From assembly GCF_030247185.1 (NCBI RefSeq), contig NC_080571.1, positions 254,545,771 through 254,609,770 on the forward strand: DNA of 64,000 bases, in the 5' to 3' direction. Positions 1 to 10,353 of this stretch are shown here, piece by piece. Source of the DNA: Malaya genurostris (taxonomy: Eukaryota > Arthropoda > Insecta > Diptera > Culicidae). A program made the position numbers and the translations under genes. The notes beneath the pieces are model-generated. The model made no database searches. It saw only the letters and a program-made list of their open reading frames with translations, and was not told where the DNA came from. Each line of letters starts with the position of its first letter. Within the stretch, counting starts at the first letter, position 1.

Positions 1-686
1 GACGTTTGTCCAATGAATGAAACCACTGATAAATTTTCATGTTCAAATTGCAATGGAAATCATAAATCCAATTATTTGAAATGTCCTGTCAGGGAAAAAA
101 TGTAAACGCTCGTTCGTTTAGACAACAAGTCAAATCAACGACCTTAAATTTACAGAAAATACCTGAAAATCAAAAATCCGTTACAAATGCCACGCCTAAT
201 TCTTCTAAGGCACTTATTTCTTCGAATTTAAAACAAAAAACAGGTACGCCTTTCAATTCGTCTTTTAACGAAAACAATTTATTGACAGGTAGATCGACCT
301 CATCATCAACTTCTTCTAATGTCAGTTATGCTAGTAAAACAGGTAGAAATATACCACTTAATTCTTCTAATGTAAATAATCAAAACACAGGACCGCCTTG
401 CAGTTCATCTTCTAACGAAAACAATTTATTAATAGGTAGATCGGCCATATCATCTTATTCTTATGGCAGTCTACCTACAAATATTCCTTCAATGCCATTC
501 GCCTCTTTAAATGAAGTTGATTTAGGCGATATAACTGAAAATAAATTCATCTACCTACAAGATCAACTTTTTCAAATGATCATCCGAATGAATTCGACTT
601 CATCACTTTTTGAAGCATTTCAAATCGGATGGCAATTTGCAAATAATATTATAATGAATTTAAAATTTTACAGTGATGTTGAATAA
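1..686 (+). pseudogene. ORF1 (gag-like nucleocapsid) of Juan-like copy 1, 5' part off-window, frameshifted
   Basis: ORF1 proteins of Jockey-clade elements bind the element RNA. Reading from base 1 gives a zinc knuckle (CSNCNGNHKSNYLKC, a CX2CX3HX6C form usual for the last knuckle of Jockey gags). That frame meets a stop at 103-105, and the rest continues one frame back from about base 94 to a stop at 684-686. The switch lies in a run of six A and is best read as loss of one A. The rest is rich in Ser, Asn and Thr, with two imperfect repeats of an 'SSNENNLL.GRS' phrase (about 260-300 and 410-445). Its end overlaps the ORF2 start by 11 bp. Not functional. Confidence 0.82.
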
Positions 687-1937
687 TTATTTGAATATTT
701 TAAATTGGAATGCTCGATCTTTAAAATCGAGTGAAGATGAATTTTATAATTTTCTCAAAGTTCACAAAATTCATATTGCCATTGTGACAGAAACTTTTCT
801 TAAACCAAATGTCAAATTGAAAAGTAATCCACATTATGTGGTTCATCGATTTGACAGGTTTACTGGAATGGGTGGTGGAGTTGCCATTTTTGTCCAACGG
901 CAAATTAAACATCGAATTTTACCTTCTTTCAATACTAAAGTTATTGAAAGCTTGGGAATCGAAGTTGAAACCATTCATGGAATTTACTTCATCGCTGGAG
1001 CATATTTGCCATTCCAATGCACCGGCGAACAATTAAATTTCTTTAAAGGCGATTTGCAAAAACTCACAAGATATCGACCAAAATTTTTCGTAATAGGGGA
1101 CTTAAATGCTAAGCATGTCCAGGGGAATTGTAGAAAAAATAACAGTAATGGTAAAATACTTCATAATCAACTTTTAGCTGGTTACTTCACAGTTCTTCAT
1201 CCCAGTAATCCTACTTGTTTCTCTTCCGTGAAAAACCCGTATACAATTGATCTGGTTCTAACAGATCAAAGTCACATTTGTAGTGAACCGATTACACATG
1301 CTGACTTTGACTCAGATCATTTTCCTGTAACATTCAGACTTTCCAACGAAGCTTTAATTGATCCAATTAGTTCTATATTCAACGATCATAGAGCTAATTG
1401 GTTGGATTACAGATCTCACATTGAAAATCAAAGCTCAAACTAAATTAAATTCTCCTATTATCGATGACAATCTTCAACTGCTCATTCGGTTGAAGAATGT
1501 TCGTCGACGACAATATCAACGTTCTCGTGATCCTGCTATGAAAAACATAGTTAAGGATTTACAAAAAGAAATTAAACATAGATTTACTCTTTTGCGAAAT
1601 GAAAATTTCGCTAAAGAAGTTGAACATATTAAACCATATTCTAAACCTTTCTGGAAACTTTCTAAGATTCTTAAGAAACCTCAGAAACCAATTCCTGCTC
1701 TCAAGGAAGGAAATCAAATACTTCTTACAAACTTGCTCAGCAGTTCGAGAGTGCCCACAATTTTAATTTGAACGTTGTGAGTCCTATTGAAAATGAAGTC
1801 TCACTGAAATATGATCATATTTCAACCCAAGTGTTATCACAAGATGACATTATTGAGACGAATTTTGATGAAATTAAATCAATTATTAGGAAACCTAAAA
1901 ACATGAAGGCTCCTGGTAATGCTGGAATTTTTAACAA
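676..1937 (+). pseudogene. ORF2 fragment (APE endonuclease, start of RT) of Juan-like copy 1
   Basis: The start is the ATG at 676, within the ORF1 stop region (ATGTTGAATAA). Residues 1 to about 250 form an APE-type endonuclease: 'LNWNARSL' near the N-terminus, 'VTETFLKP' with the metal-binding Glu, 'VIGDLNAKH' and the terminal 'SDHFPV'. This frame runs open to 1443. A 101-bp deletion relative to the second copy moves the reading into another frame (about 1432-1735), and a 19-bp deletion restores the original frame. The last recognisable coding is the 'KAPG' motif at the start of RT, after which similarity ends. The endonuclease looks undamaged here, whereas in copy 2 it has three stops. Confidence 0.85.
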
Positions 1938-3236
1938 TTCAAGGTAAACAGTCAGCGTTGTTGTTTTTGTCAAAATATTTACTTCTGAGGTGAGCTGCTT
2001 TATTCATATCTTATGTGAAACGCTCTTAATTTAATTGATGATCAAATCAACATATTAGTTCGTTATTTGATCTCCCCATGAGCATGCTCACACCTCTCTC
2101 AATTAGACCTAGTCATTCATCATTGGTAAACTAGTTTACCTATTGCTTCTGTAGGGCGACTCCACAGACTACTGTCAAACAATTAAACCAGTCTTCGCCA
2201 AAATGATTAATTGTTCCGGAGGTCAGTGTAAGTTTTGATCCAGTAATTTAATACTAACTGATCGCAGAACACCAAATTGCGATCATTGTAAATGTGGTGA
2301 AATGTTGTCCGCTTCATTCCACCGAGTCACGGCCATTCTCTGGCGGCTGACCGCGCCGCTAATTAATGTCCGCGTTGTTTGCGAACAGTGTTCGATTCAA
2401 CCCGTTTATTTTTTTTTTGCGCTGTAGTTGTGTGGTCGAATATCCTCCGATGCGAATGGATTTCCTCCATTCCAAACATGATTGGTTACTTTGGTACGGT
2501 TGTGAATCGGTTCACGGTGCCGCCCGGATAAATTGTTTTACGGCAGAATACGGAATTATCATGCGATCATGCGATCACCTCGTCCGAGGTGACCTTCATG
2601 GTACGTTCGAAGTAGGTTTAAAGGACGATTACTTTTATTTCCGATCAGCGTCGTGAAACAACTAGTTCTCGTTTTATTTATATTTTTTTGCTGCTGAACA
2701 CCAGTATGTAAGTTGTTTTACAGCCCGTGGTGAAGGGTGTGGACGTTCGAAAGAGCTCTGACATTAGCAGACAATCGCTGGAGCTGCCAATTTCGCAAGC
2801 GATTTCCAAAAGCGCGCGCCGTTCAATAAAATGGTAGTAACCATTACCATTTCTGGTAAATGCGAATGGGCACTGCGGACAGACGGGTTAATGATCTATA
2901 CGTGTACGAATACGTGATGTCACGTCAGCCTATTTCGCAGCCGGTTCTGGAAGGCACTCTGCTACGACCTTTCGAATTAATCATCAATTAGCGTCCGCTT
3001 GAGTTCGTGTGAAAAAATCAACAGGTGGTTAGTGTATTTCACGCCTTTTTCTAGAGAAAATGATGCGCACACTCTAATCGAAAATGAGAAACGAAAAAAG
3101 ATTTCATACAATTTTCACTAATCTCCGTCGTTCCTACATTTTCCCAATTCGGAAAAAGAATTTCAGAAGTACCTGACCCTGTTCTGATTTGAGCATAAAA
3201 CGCAACAGAAAATTTGTTGACAGTTGTGACTGTAAT
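1938..3236. other. unique spacer, no gene seen
   Basis: No ORF with recognisable motifs and no repeat shared with the rest of the window. The part from about 2280 to 3010 is more GC-balanced and repeat-free. A 96-codon open frame at 2366-2656 starts with a run of T-rich codons and matches no family I know; I treat it as chance. Confidence 0.5.
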
Positions 3237-3561
3237 GGCGAAACCAGAACGAAAGTGATGTTAAATTTGACAGATCGGGTTACGGATATCTGTTCTTTGA
3301 TTCCAATAGGAAAATGACATATATGTCAGAGTGAACACGATTCTAGCGAAACCAGAACGAAAGTGATGTTAAGTGACATTTGACAGATCGGGTTACGGAG
3401 ATCTGTTCTTTGATTCCAATAGGAAAATGACATCTATGTCAGAGTGAACACGATTCTGGCGAAACCAGAACGAAAGTGATGTAAATTTGACAGATCGGGT
3501 TACGGAGATCTGTTCTTTGATTCCAATAGGAAAATGACATCTATGTCAGAGTGAACACGAT
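3237..3561. repeat. three tandem copies of a ~110-bp unit
   Basis: Units begin 'gcgaaaccagaacgaaagtg' at about 3238, 3346 and 3459 and end 'gagtgaacacgatt'. Each holds 'gacagatcgggttacgg' and 'tctgttctttgattccaata'. The units are 103-113 bp and differ only by a few substitutions and short indels, so the triplication is fairly recent. No coding potential. Confidence 0.93.
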
Positions 3562-3868
3562 GCGTTGCGAAGCGACTATATTATGACTGATCGTAGTATG
3601 CTTACTCTGGCTTACATGTTACATGTGAGCAGCTGCTGTGAATTTTCATTTAAATTTCTTGGAGATTAGAATTCGATATAAATTTTATAATGGTATGTGT
3701 TTCACGTAACCAAAATACAGGAAACGTATATCAAAATTGAATATGAGATAGAATCTTGACAGTCAATAAGTTTTTAGATCATTTTCAAAGTTTGCGCTAA
3801 AGTCCGTGTATAAAAGCATTGAATTCGAAAATCACATCAATGACATTTACTGGAGCTTGGGTCTGATG

Positions 3869-5072
3869 CACGGAAAGACCGAAATCAGCATTTTGGCGAA
3901 AAAATTAGTTGATTTTCTGATTTTAGTTAGTTATTTTTTTAGACAACTAAAAAAATCTTACTTTTGCTAATTTAGATTTTTAATTCTAATGCCCTTAATA
4001 ATAATAAAATATTTGTTGAAATGGCTATTTTTTTTAGTTGAATTCACCAATTAAACGTGCTGTCATTTCTTAGCTAAGGCACGCTTCATATCCATTCAAC
4101 TAATTTTTTAGTTGAATTAGAGAAATAAAACGTTGTTTTGAACCAACATGAATGGTTGAATTGGTTTTGTGCCATTTGCAGCTATATGGCGCTCTGTCAC
4201 CGAAAAAACGTTAACACCGTAATGACTACTAGCCACTAGATGGCACACGACTACCGAAAAAAATTTCAGTCACGATAAGACATAAGCGAAACATAAACTT
4301 TTTTTTTGAAAATTTGTCTTCTCAATTGCTGTTTTCTTCATTCGACTTCGCGATATTGACTATCTCACTGAAAACTTTGAGCACTCGGAAAACAAAAACC
4401 GAATACAAGTAGTACACCGGACGGCGTAGCCCAGAAGGTTGGAAGATACAAAAAACATCATTTGACATATACAATTAGAGTGCAATATTCGAAACTCACT
4501 TCACTGTTCCCCGTAAAAACATTATTACGCACAATCGCTTTAAATGCGCACAAATTCTGAATAAATACACTTTCCACTAGCAGTTTACGTTAATTTTTCA
4601 TATCGGTTTAGAAATTTATATATGGATATCGTAACACATGCGAAAAACATCTAAACAATTTGCAAGCAGTTTCAACAAGACTGTCCCTTTTAGCTTTTTA
4701 ATGGATTGTTTTGCTTTGACACTTCTCATGAGTTTTTAGCTAATAAACTTGTTAATAAAACCAATTTCATTTTTGTTTTCTTTGTCCTGTCCTTCAGTAA
4801 TGACGGTGATAGATAAATAGAAACAAATTTTCTGATTTTAATAACGAAATTAGTTGTCAATGAGAATTTCGTGTTGGATTGAAATATTGCTGGTTTGTGT
4901 CCAGAATATTCGCCAATTAAACACATTCTCTAAAAATAAGAGTTTTTTTCAGCAAAGTAAATTCTCAATTTTAACTAATTTTATGGTTATTTTGGAAATT
5001 CTGTTGTTAAAATCAACTACTTCAAAAACAGTAATACGAATTAGGTGCAGAGCTAATTTCGGTCGTTCCGTG
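3869..5072. mobile_element. non-autonomous TIR element, copy A
   Basis: The ends are imperfect inverted repeats: left 'cacggaaagaccgaaat', right reading inward 'cacggaacgaccgaaat'. The last ~240 bp, reverse-complemented, match the first ~240 bp of copy B at 7204, so the two lie in inverted orientation. The interior is very AT-rich with repeated 'tagttga' and 'actaatt' phrases and no transposase. I could not find a convincing target-site duplication, so the superfamily is open. Confidence 0.7.
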
Positions 5073-6180
5073 TGCTAAAAATTATGGTAATAATCTGGTT
5101 TGAAGCCAATTTTATGATTTAGATCTGAACGAACGAATGAATTTAGAAGAAATAATCTATACACCTAGAATCCGGATACATAAAAGCAGTTGTTTTTCGG
5201 GATTAGGTTGAAATATGGAAAATCTAGTATAGTAAAAACGAAGGCATTTTATTGTAATTGCATGATTTCTCAGATTGGATTCTAGAATCGTCTTTATTCC
5301 AATATCTTTCCAATGGGTAGAATTGCGAGCGGTTACGAATCCTTATCGACGGGATCTTGCATGTTATCACGTTATTTCCTACTATAGTGACTACTGCTTG
5401 CTGAATCCGACCAGAATTTCACATTCTGCACGAACGACGCTCTCAAGAAACGTTACTATACATTTCTGCTGGTATCTATCAATAGTCTGATTTTGAGTCC
5501 GCAGCAGCAAATTCTTTGCCAGGTCACCATTTTCCGGAAGAATTTAACGACGTTGTACATAAAAATTCGCTATATTCAATGAGCAATCCAGGCTTGCAAC
5601 TTACGGATGTTAGCTACTCGAATGTGATTTTTCTTCCTGTTTGAATATTATGAACACAGAATACTTGCGAATAGATCTTGTAACTGGTAACGTATTTTCA
5701 GTGATTTAATACGCATTTTAGTTCAGCTGGCGATTCAATATCCCAGTACGACGGTTGCTTCGAAATTACCAACCCATAATGCAGTGCCTTGATGCTGCAC
5801 ACTTAGAAAAAGTAACATCCTTTCAGTTGCACATAGAAGGAGCATCGCGATTCACTTACATTCACAATACAAAGCATGTAAAGCTAAGTTATATCATCAA
5901 CTTCACAGTTAATTTAGCTGAAGCTTACATCAATACAGTCGCAAAATTTATGTTTACATGTTAGTAGATGTAATATTGTGTCATCACAGCAGCGTCCCCG
6001 CAGAAATCACCTGTCTAGTTGCGGGCGTTTGCCCGGATTACCCAAAGCTAGGAGTTATGCCTCAGTTAGGTCCGAACGAGCGGTAGCGAGGTCGGACAGC
6101 AGGTCATTAAAAACGATGAGGCGTAGCCGCATTAGACCTTACAAAGTTTTAGTAAATAAAAACAATTTCCATTAAGCAGC
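5073..6180. other. spacer with a GC-rich palindromic patch near 6060-6140
   Basis: Mostly unremarkable AT-rich DNA. Around 6069-6096 a GC-rich phrase begins 'gtccga' and ends 'tcggac' around 'gcggtagcg', followed at about 6115 by 'gatgaggcgtagccgcatta', also nearly self-complementary. These look like a fragment of a mobile element with short hairpins. A 65-codon open frame over this patch is basic and Ser-rich, probably as a by-product of the palindromes. Confidence 0.4.
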
Positions 6181-6335
6181 ATGTTCATCTGTTATGCCAA
6201 ATGACTTTTATGCCAAATGACAATTATGCTAAATGACCATTATGCCAAATAACCATTATACCAAATAACAATTATCCCAAACGGCGTTATGCCAAACGGT
6301 GTTATGCCAAACGACTTTATGCCAAACGTGGTAGC
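6181..6335. repeat. degenerate 'tatgccaaa(t/c)gac' minisatellite
   Basis: About nine units of 15-17 bp built on 'ttatgccaaatgac' (early units) and 'ttatgccaaacg' (late units). Unit boundaries are clear but each unit carries one or two changes. No coding role. Confidence 0.88.
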
Positions 6336-6770
6336 CCCATCAATTGGGCCCAAAAAATACGATATCCGTTGGAATCAATAAAGGGCGAGTACCACCTTTG
6401 AAAAATCATTTATCTTTTCTATGTATGTTCATCTAGTAAACTCTGTTCTACGTGAACGTATTCTTTTTTATTTTTTGTAACTTTGGGGAAGTGTTACAGC
6501 TGCAAAATAGCGGAATTTTTTTATGAAAAATCGTGGGTTTCGCTTTGACAACCATCAAAAGTGAATTCAAAATTTAAAAAATCAAACAAAAACGTTGATA
6601 AGTCTGCGGTGAGGTACAGTAGACACCGCAAATCGTGATTTCTAAGAAGCGTTTTCTAAAATACTGCTTCACCGGTCTATTTCTCAAAATTATTCCACGG
6701 GAAATAATCATATTCTAAACATTTCAATTTAGTTTTTTGAACGATAGCTTTAAAAAAGTTTGAAAAATTT
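6336..6770. other. spacer, nothing recognised
   Basis: AT-rich, without long ORFs or shared repeats that I can see. Confidence 0.4.
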
Positions 6771-7060
6771 TTTTTGTTACCTTTCTCATATAGATAGGCT
6801 AGACAATCATTGTTAAAATCTTATGATTCTTATAATTCTTCTTGAAGTTCATTTGGACTCGACTTCCGGTTCGAATTTACAGGGTGATATGCACCAAAAA
6901 TGTGAAAATAATGTCACTCACTTTTCTCAGAGATCGCTGAACCGACTATCTTTGATTCAACTGATAGGTATTAGGATGCCATAAGAATATCCTAATTTTC
7001 ATTCTGATCAAATCCCTGGTTCCAGAGGTACGATGCTTAGTGTGAAAATGTCAATTTCAA
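6771..7060 (-). repeat. fragment of the culicine interspersed repeat family
   Basis: Begins with 'cctttctcatatagataggc' and contains 'cgacttccggttcgaa', 'acagggtgatatg' and 'tcactcacttttctcagag', the phrases that define the family copies elsewhere in the window. Orientation is opposite to the copy at 48974-49753. Diverged, ends uncertain. Confidence 0.65.
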
Positions 7061-7203
7061 GAGTATAAGGTTTATTTTCAAGAGTAGTACAAGAGTAGGT
7101 ACATTTTTTTTTCTAAAATTCAAATCACCATGGAGTATCATAAATTTGTTTTGGTCTTATTAGTGTATGGTTGAATGAACCGAATGTCACTAAGCCGATA
7201 TCC

Positions 7204-8689
7204 ACACGGAACGACCGAAATTAGCTCTGTGCCTAATTCGTTTTTACTGTTTTTGAATTAGTTCTTATTAACAACAAAATTGCCAAAATAGCTAATAAAT
7301 TAGTTAAAATTCAAAATTTACTTTGCTGGAAACAGTTTACGTTTTTAGAGAATGTGATTAGTTGGCAAATATTCTGGACACAAACCACCAAACTTTTAAT
7401 CCAACACGAAATTTTCATTACCAACTAATTTTGTGTTCAAAATGTCTGAAAATTACAGCTTATTTTATAATTTATATAAGTTAATCGTTTGGTTCAAATA
7501 ATATTTCCTAGTAGAGGATACGACCGAATGCTGCATGATGAGAATCAAATCCGCGGCTTCGATGTCGTAGCATTGCAGGAACTTTGTTGGACGGGACAGA
7601 AGGTGTGGAAAAGTTGGCATCGAGCGGCTACCTTCTACCAGAGCTGTGGGACAACCAGCGTTCTACACGGAGAACCCGCAGATCACAAAATTACAATATT
7701 GCAATTATTGTTTCACGCCCTGGTTGTTTCAACTAAAATGTTGTTGATTTAACTAACATATCTGTTGATTTTGACATAACCATTCTGGTAACCGAAATTG
7801 TTGTATTCAAATGCTGTCACTTGGCGGAGAACGAAGACATCAAAACGCAGAACAAAAAACCTCTTCATTTCACCAGAAGCGTTTCATATTGAAAATTTTC
7901 AATGGTAAATGAACTTTATTTATGTTAGTTACGTAGTGGTCGTTTTATGTAAGTGAAAGTATGCAGAAGAATACATCAGTTAATTGTAAAACTGGTTTTC
8001 CATGTGTTAAAAAGATATTCCTACAGTATAAATATGATTTTATTTCATCTGAGAGTAATGTATTCTAGGACAGTTCATGTCAATGTTATTAAAACCGCTT
8101 AACACTTACAAATGTGCTGCTAAAGTGAAGTGTATTTCTATTTTCTTGAAAGTGTATCTGTAGCATTAGGTTTACCAGCGAGCCATTATGCAAGTGATGT
8201 AAAAATTTCCTAATTCCCTGGTTCATTTCCATATCCTTTGTGAGTTTAGTGATAAAGATATAAGCAGTTAATTAGGTAAAATTTCGTTGTTCAAGCAGTG
8301 AACGATTATCTGCCCCCGAAGAGGCTAACAGTAAAAAATATTTATTGCAATTGGCGTTTTATGTTAAAATAACTGAATAGTTAGTTGAAACAACTGAGAT
8401 ATTTTTTTGCTTTCATGCATACAAGTGACTTTGCTGGGATTGTGTCATTGCTCAATTGCACGAGTGACATCTCATTGAAACGTTTCATTGTTCGCTCAGG
8501 GTGTTTGGCATTGCTCAACTGAAACGTTTCATTACTTGTTGGTTGTCGTTGCTAAGCTGCCAGCACGATAAATAAAAAATGACAGATTAGTTAAAACAAC
8601 AGTCGATTAGTTGTACCCAATTTTAACCAATCAAAATCAGAAAAACAACTAATAATTTAGTTGTTTTGCAATCGCTGGCTTTTCCGTGT
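7204..8689. mobile_element. non-autonomous TIR element, copy B (inverted relative to copy A)
   Basis: The left end 'cacacggaacgaccgaaatt' and the following ~240 bp match the reverse complement of the right end of copy A. The right end 'ttttccgtgt' at 8680-8689 closes the element and the adjoining 'aacaactaataatttagttg' matches the left-end style of copy A. Internally AT-rich with many 'agttg/caact' phrases. It contains an RTE-type endonuclease fragment at about 7500-7690 that is absent from copy A. No clear target duplication. Confidence 0.62.
7489..7752 (+). pseudogene. RTE-type non-LTR endonuclease fragment
   Basis: An open frame holds 'GFDVVALQELCW' followed by 'AATFYQSCG', the pattern of the N-terminal APE endonuclease in RTE-clade elements (the Glu of 'LQE' is the metal ligand). 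Only about 60 residues resemble an endonuclease, roughly 7500-7690. There is no downstream 'GD.N' or 'SDH' motif, and no RT. It is a short orphan fragment inside TIR element copy B, probably from an old insertion or capture. Confidence 0.6.
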
Positions 8690-8742
8690 AGGAACGGGAT
8701 TTGTAGTGTTGGGCAAGATGCGCCAGCGCGTGATTGGGTGAC

Positions 8743-9161
8743 AGGAAGAAGGAAGAAGGAAGAAGGAAGAAGGAAGAAGGAAGAAGGAAGAAGGAAGAAG
8801 GAAGAAGGAAGAAGGAAGAAGGAAGAAGGAAGAAGGAAGAAGGAAGAAGGAAGAAAGAAGAAGGAAGAAGGAAGAAGGAAGAAGGAAGAAGGAAGAAGGA
8901 AGAAGGAAGAAGGAAGAAGGAAGAAGGAAGAAGGAAGAAGGAAGAAGGAAGAAGGAAGAAGGAAGAAGGAAGAAGGAAGAAGGAAGAAGGAAGAAGGAAG
9001 AAGGAAGAAGGAAGAAGGAAGAAGAAAGAAGGAAGAAGGAAGAAGGAAGAAGGAAGAAGGAAGAAGGAAGAAGGAAGAAGGAAGAAGGAAGAAGGAAGAA
9101 GGAAGAAGCAAGAAGGAAGAAGGAAGAAGGAAGAAGGAAGAAGAAAGAAGGAAGAAAGAAG
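8743..9161. repeat. (GGAAGAA)n heptanucleotide array, ~60 copies
   Basis: The 7-bp unit repeats almost perfectly for about 420 bp, with single-base variants near 8854, 9023, 9108 and 9143. Because seven is not a multiple of three and the unit creates no stop on either strand, long open frames appear in several frames (RRKKEEG on plus, LLPSSFF on minus). These are by-products, not genes. The array starts 54 bp after the right end of TIR element B. Confidence 0.97.
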
Positions 9162-9236
9162 TAGAAAAATTTAGACTGTCTTATAGCTTATAACACTCTA
9201 TTTTGTTGTACCAATCCGTCTTGAAAGCAGTAGGAT

Positions 9237-9888
9237 TAAAGGAGAGTGTTCGGTTACCGGCACCCCAAGAAATTTCGCTAAAAACGAAAAAATTTAAGTA
9301 AAGACTGAAGCCATTCAAAGAAAAAACAGAATTTATTCTTTTTGAAAGCGTTTTTGACAAAAGTCTTCATTGTCTGATTGTGTCTTCGCCTTGGCTCTCT
9401 TGATTGAATATTTGGATGTTGGGGCCTTTGGTATTAGTTTGGCCGGTCTTCAACTTTTTTTCTTAGCCGGAGCATCTGCTGTATGAGCAGCTAGATGTTT
9501 GTCTCGACAACAGCCTGCATATCACTGACAATTTTTCACGATTTGTCGAAAAAAATGGGGTGGCAGTAACCGAACATCTTGGGGTGCCGGTTACCGAAAT
9601 TGGTAGACATTTTGAAAATGACAAAAAGCATCCGGTATTAAATCACGAAATAGATCTATTTCACCTCATAAATTTTCAATCCACTCACCTTTTCGATTGA
9701 TGATCTTCAATTCATGATACTCTAAAAAAAGTCAGCAAAAACTTTGGTGTTGATATTAAATATATTTTAAACGCAGCAAAAAGTACAAGTACATGACATT
9801 TGTCGGATTGACACTATCTGCTTTCTGTCAAAAGTTACGGTGGGGTGCCGGCAACCGAACACTGCTGGCAACCGAACACCTTCCCCTA
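9237..9888. mobile_element. pogo/Tigger-like MITE, ~650 bp
   Basis: The left end reads 'ta aaggagagtgttcggtt' and the right end, reverse-complemented, 'ta ggggaaggtgttcggtt'; both are flanked by TA, consistent with a Tc1/mariner/pogo target. The longer end motif 'gttcggttaccggcacccc' recurs internally near 9554-9601 and again just inside the right end. The interior (about 9360-9500) on the minus strand gives short Lys-rich readings with stops, possibly remnants of a parent protein, but I cannot identify it. Confidence 0.62.
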
Positions 9889-10342
9889 CTATTTTCCCAA
9901 ACGAGCAGTAGACCAAAATAAGCAATCAAATGTATCTGGAACGTGAAGCAAAATAAAACTGAATTTAAATGCGGTAAAATGCTAGACCCTTGAGAGTCTT
10001 ACATATGCAGTAATTATAGTTCAAATATTGAGCTCCCTAAGCGGTGTCTGATGACGAAACACAAACAGGTACTAATTTACTCATATTCACAACGTACTTT
10101 TATTGTGCTCATAGTTGATGTTTCAGCAGCCCTTTCGGACCAATTGGATTGTTGTGCATTCGACGATAAACCTTTTGGAATAACACGCAATACTATTTCG
10201 ATTGCAAGACCAGTTTATTCATTTTAAATAACGAACCGTGCAACCTTAGGTCAATCAGATTATGATTTGCGTTGCTCTGTTCAATCACACGCAGCGTTAA
10301 AGCGCGTTAACTGAACCACGTTCCCTCGTTAGGGTGGTTCAC
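9889..10342. other. spacer, nothing recognised
   Basis: Unique AT-rich sequence immediately 5' of the I-clade insertion. No ORF or repeat of note. Confidence 0.4.
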
Positions 10343-10353
10343 AAGTACTACAT
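10343..10353. repeat. target-site duplication, left copy
   Basis: The 11-bp 'aagtactacat' is repeated exactly at 16451-16461, directly after the A-rich tail of the retrotransposon. This fixes both ends of the insertion. Confidence 0.9.

Larger units (their letters stand above)
1..1937 (+). mobile_element. Juan-like (Jockey clade) non-LTR retrotransposon, copy 1, broken
   Basis: The stretch carries the end of a gag-like ORF1 and the first part of an endonuclease/RT ORF2. It is nearly identical to the copy at 53842-57162, which serves as the reference. It enters from beyond the window start and similarity stops at about 1937, inside the RT domain, so the 3' half is missing. Loss of the 3' end is unusual because target-primed reverse transcription normally loses the 5' end; a later deletion or rearrangement is likely. 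Inside there are a one-base loss in an A run (95-100), a 101-bp deletion after 1430 and a 19-bp deletion near 1730. The sequence after 1937 does not resemble the element. Confidence 0.9.

Noticed and set aside
91..105. Programmed -1 frameshift in Juan-like ORF1 at 'agggaaaaaatg'
   Set aside because: The A run is not positioned as a slippery heptamer in the incoming frame, and Jockey-type ORF1 is not known to need a shift; a one-base loss in an A run is simpler.
8623..9193. Three overlapping ORFs (162, 175 and 146 codons) on both strands
   Set aside because: They are translations of the GGAAGAA heptanucleotide array, which has no stop in any frame; no flanking gene signals.
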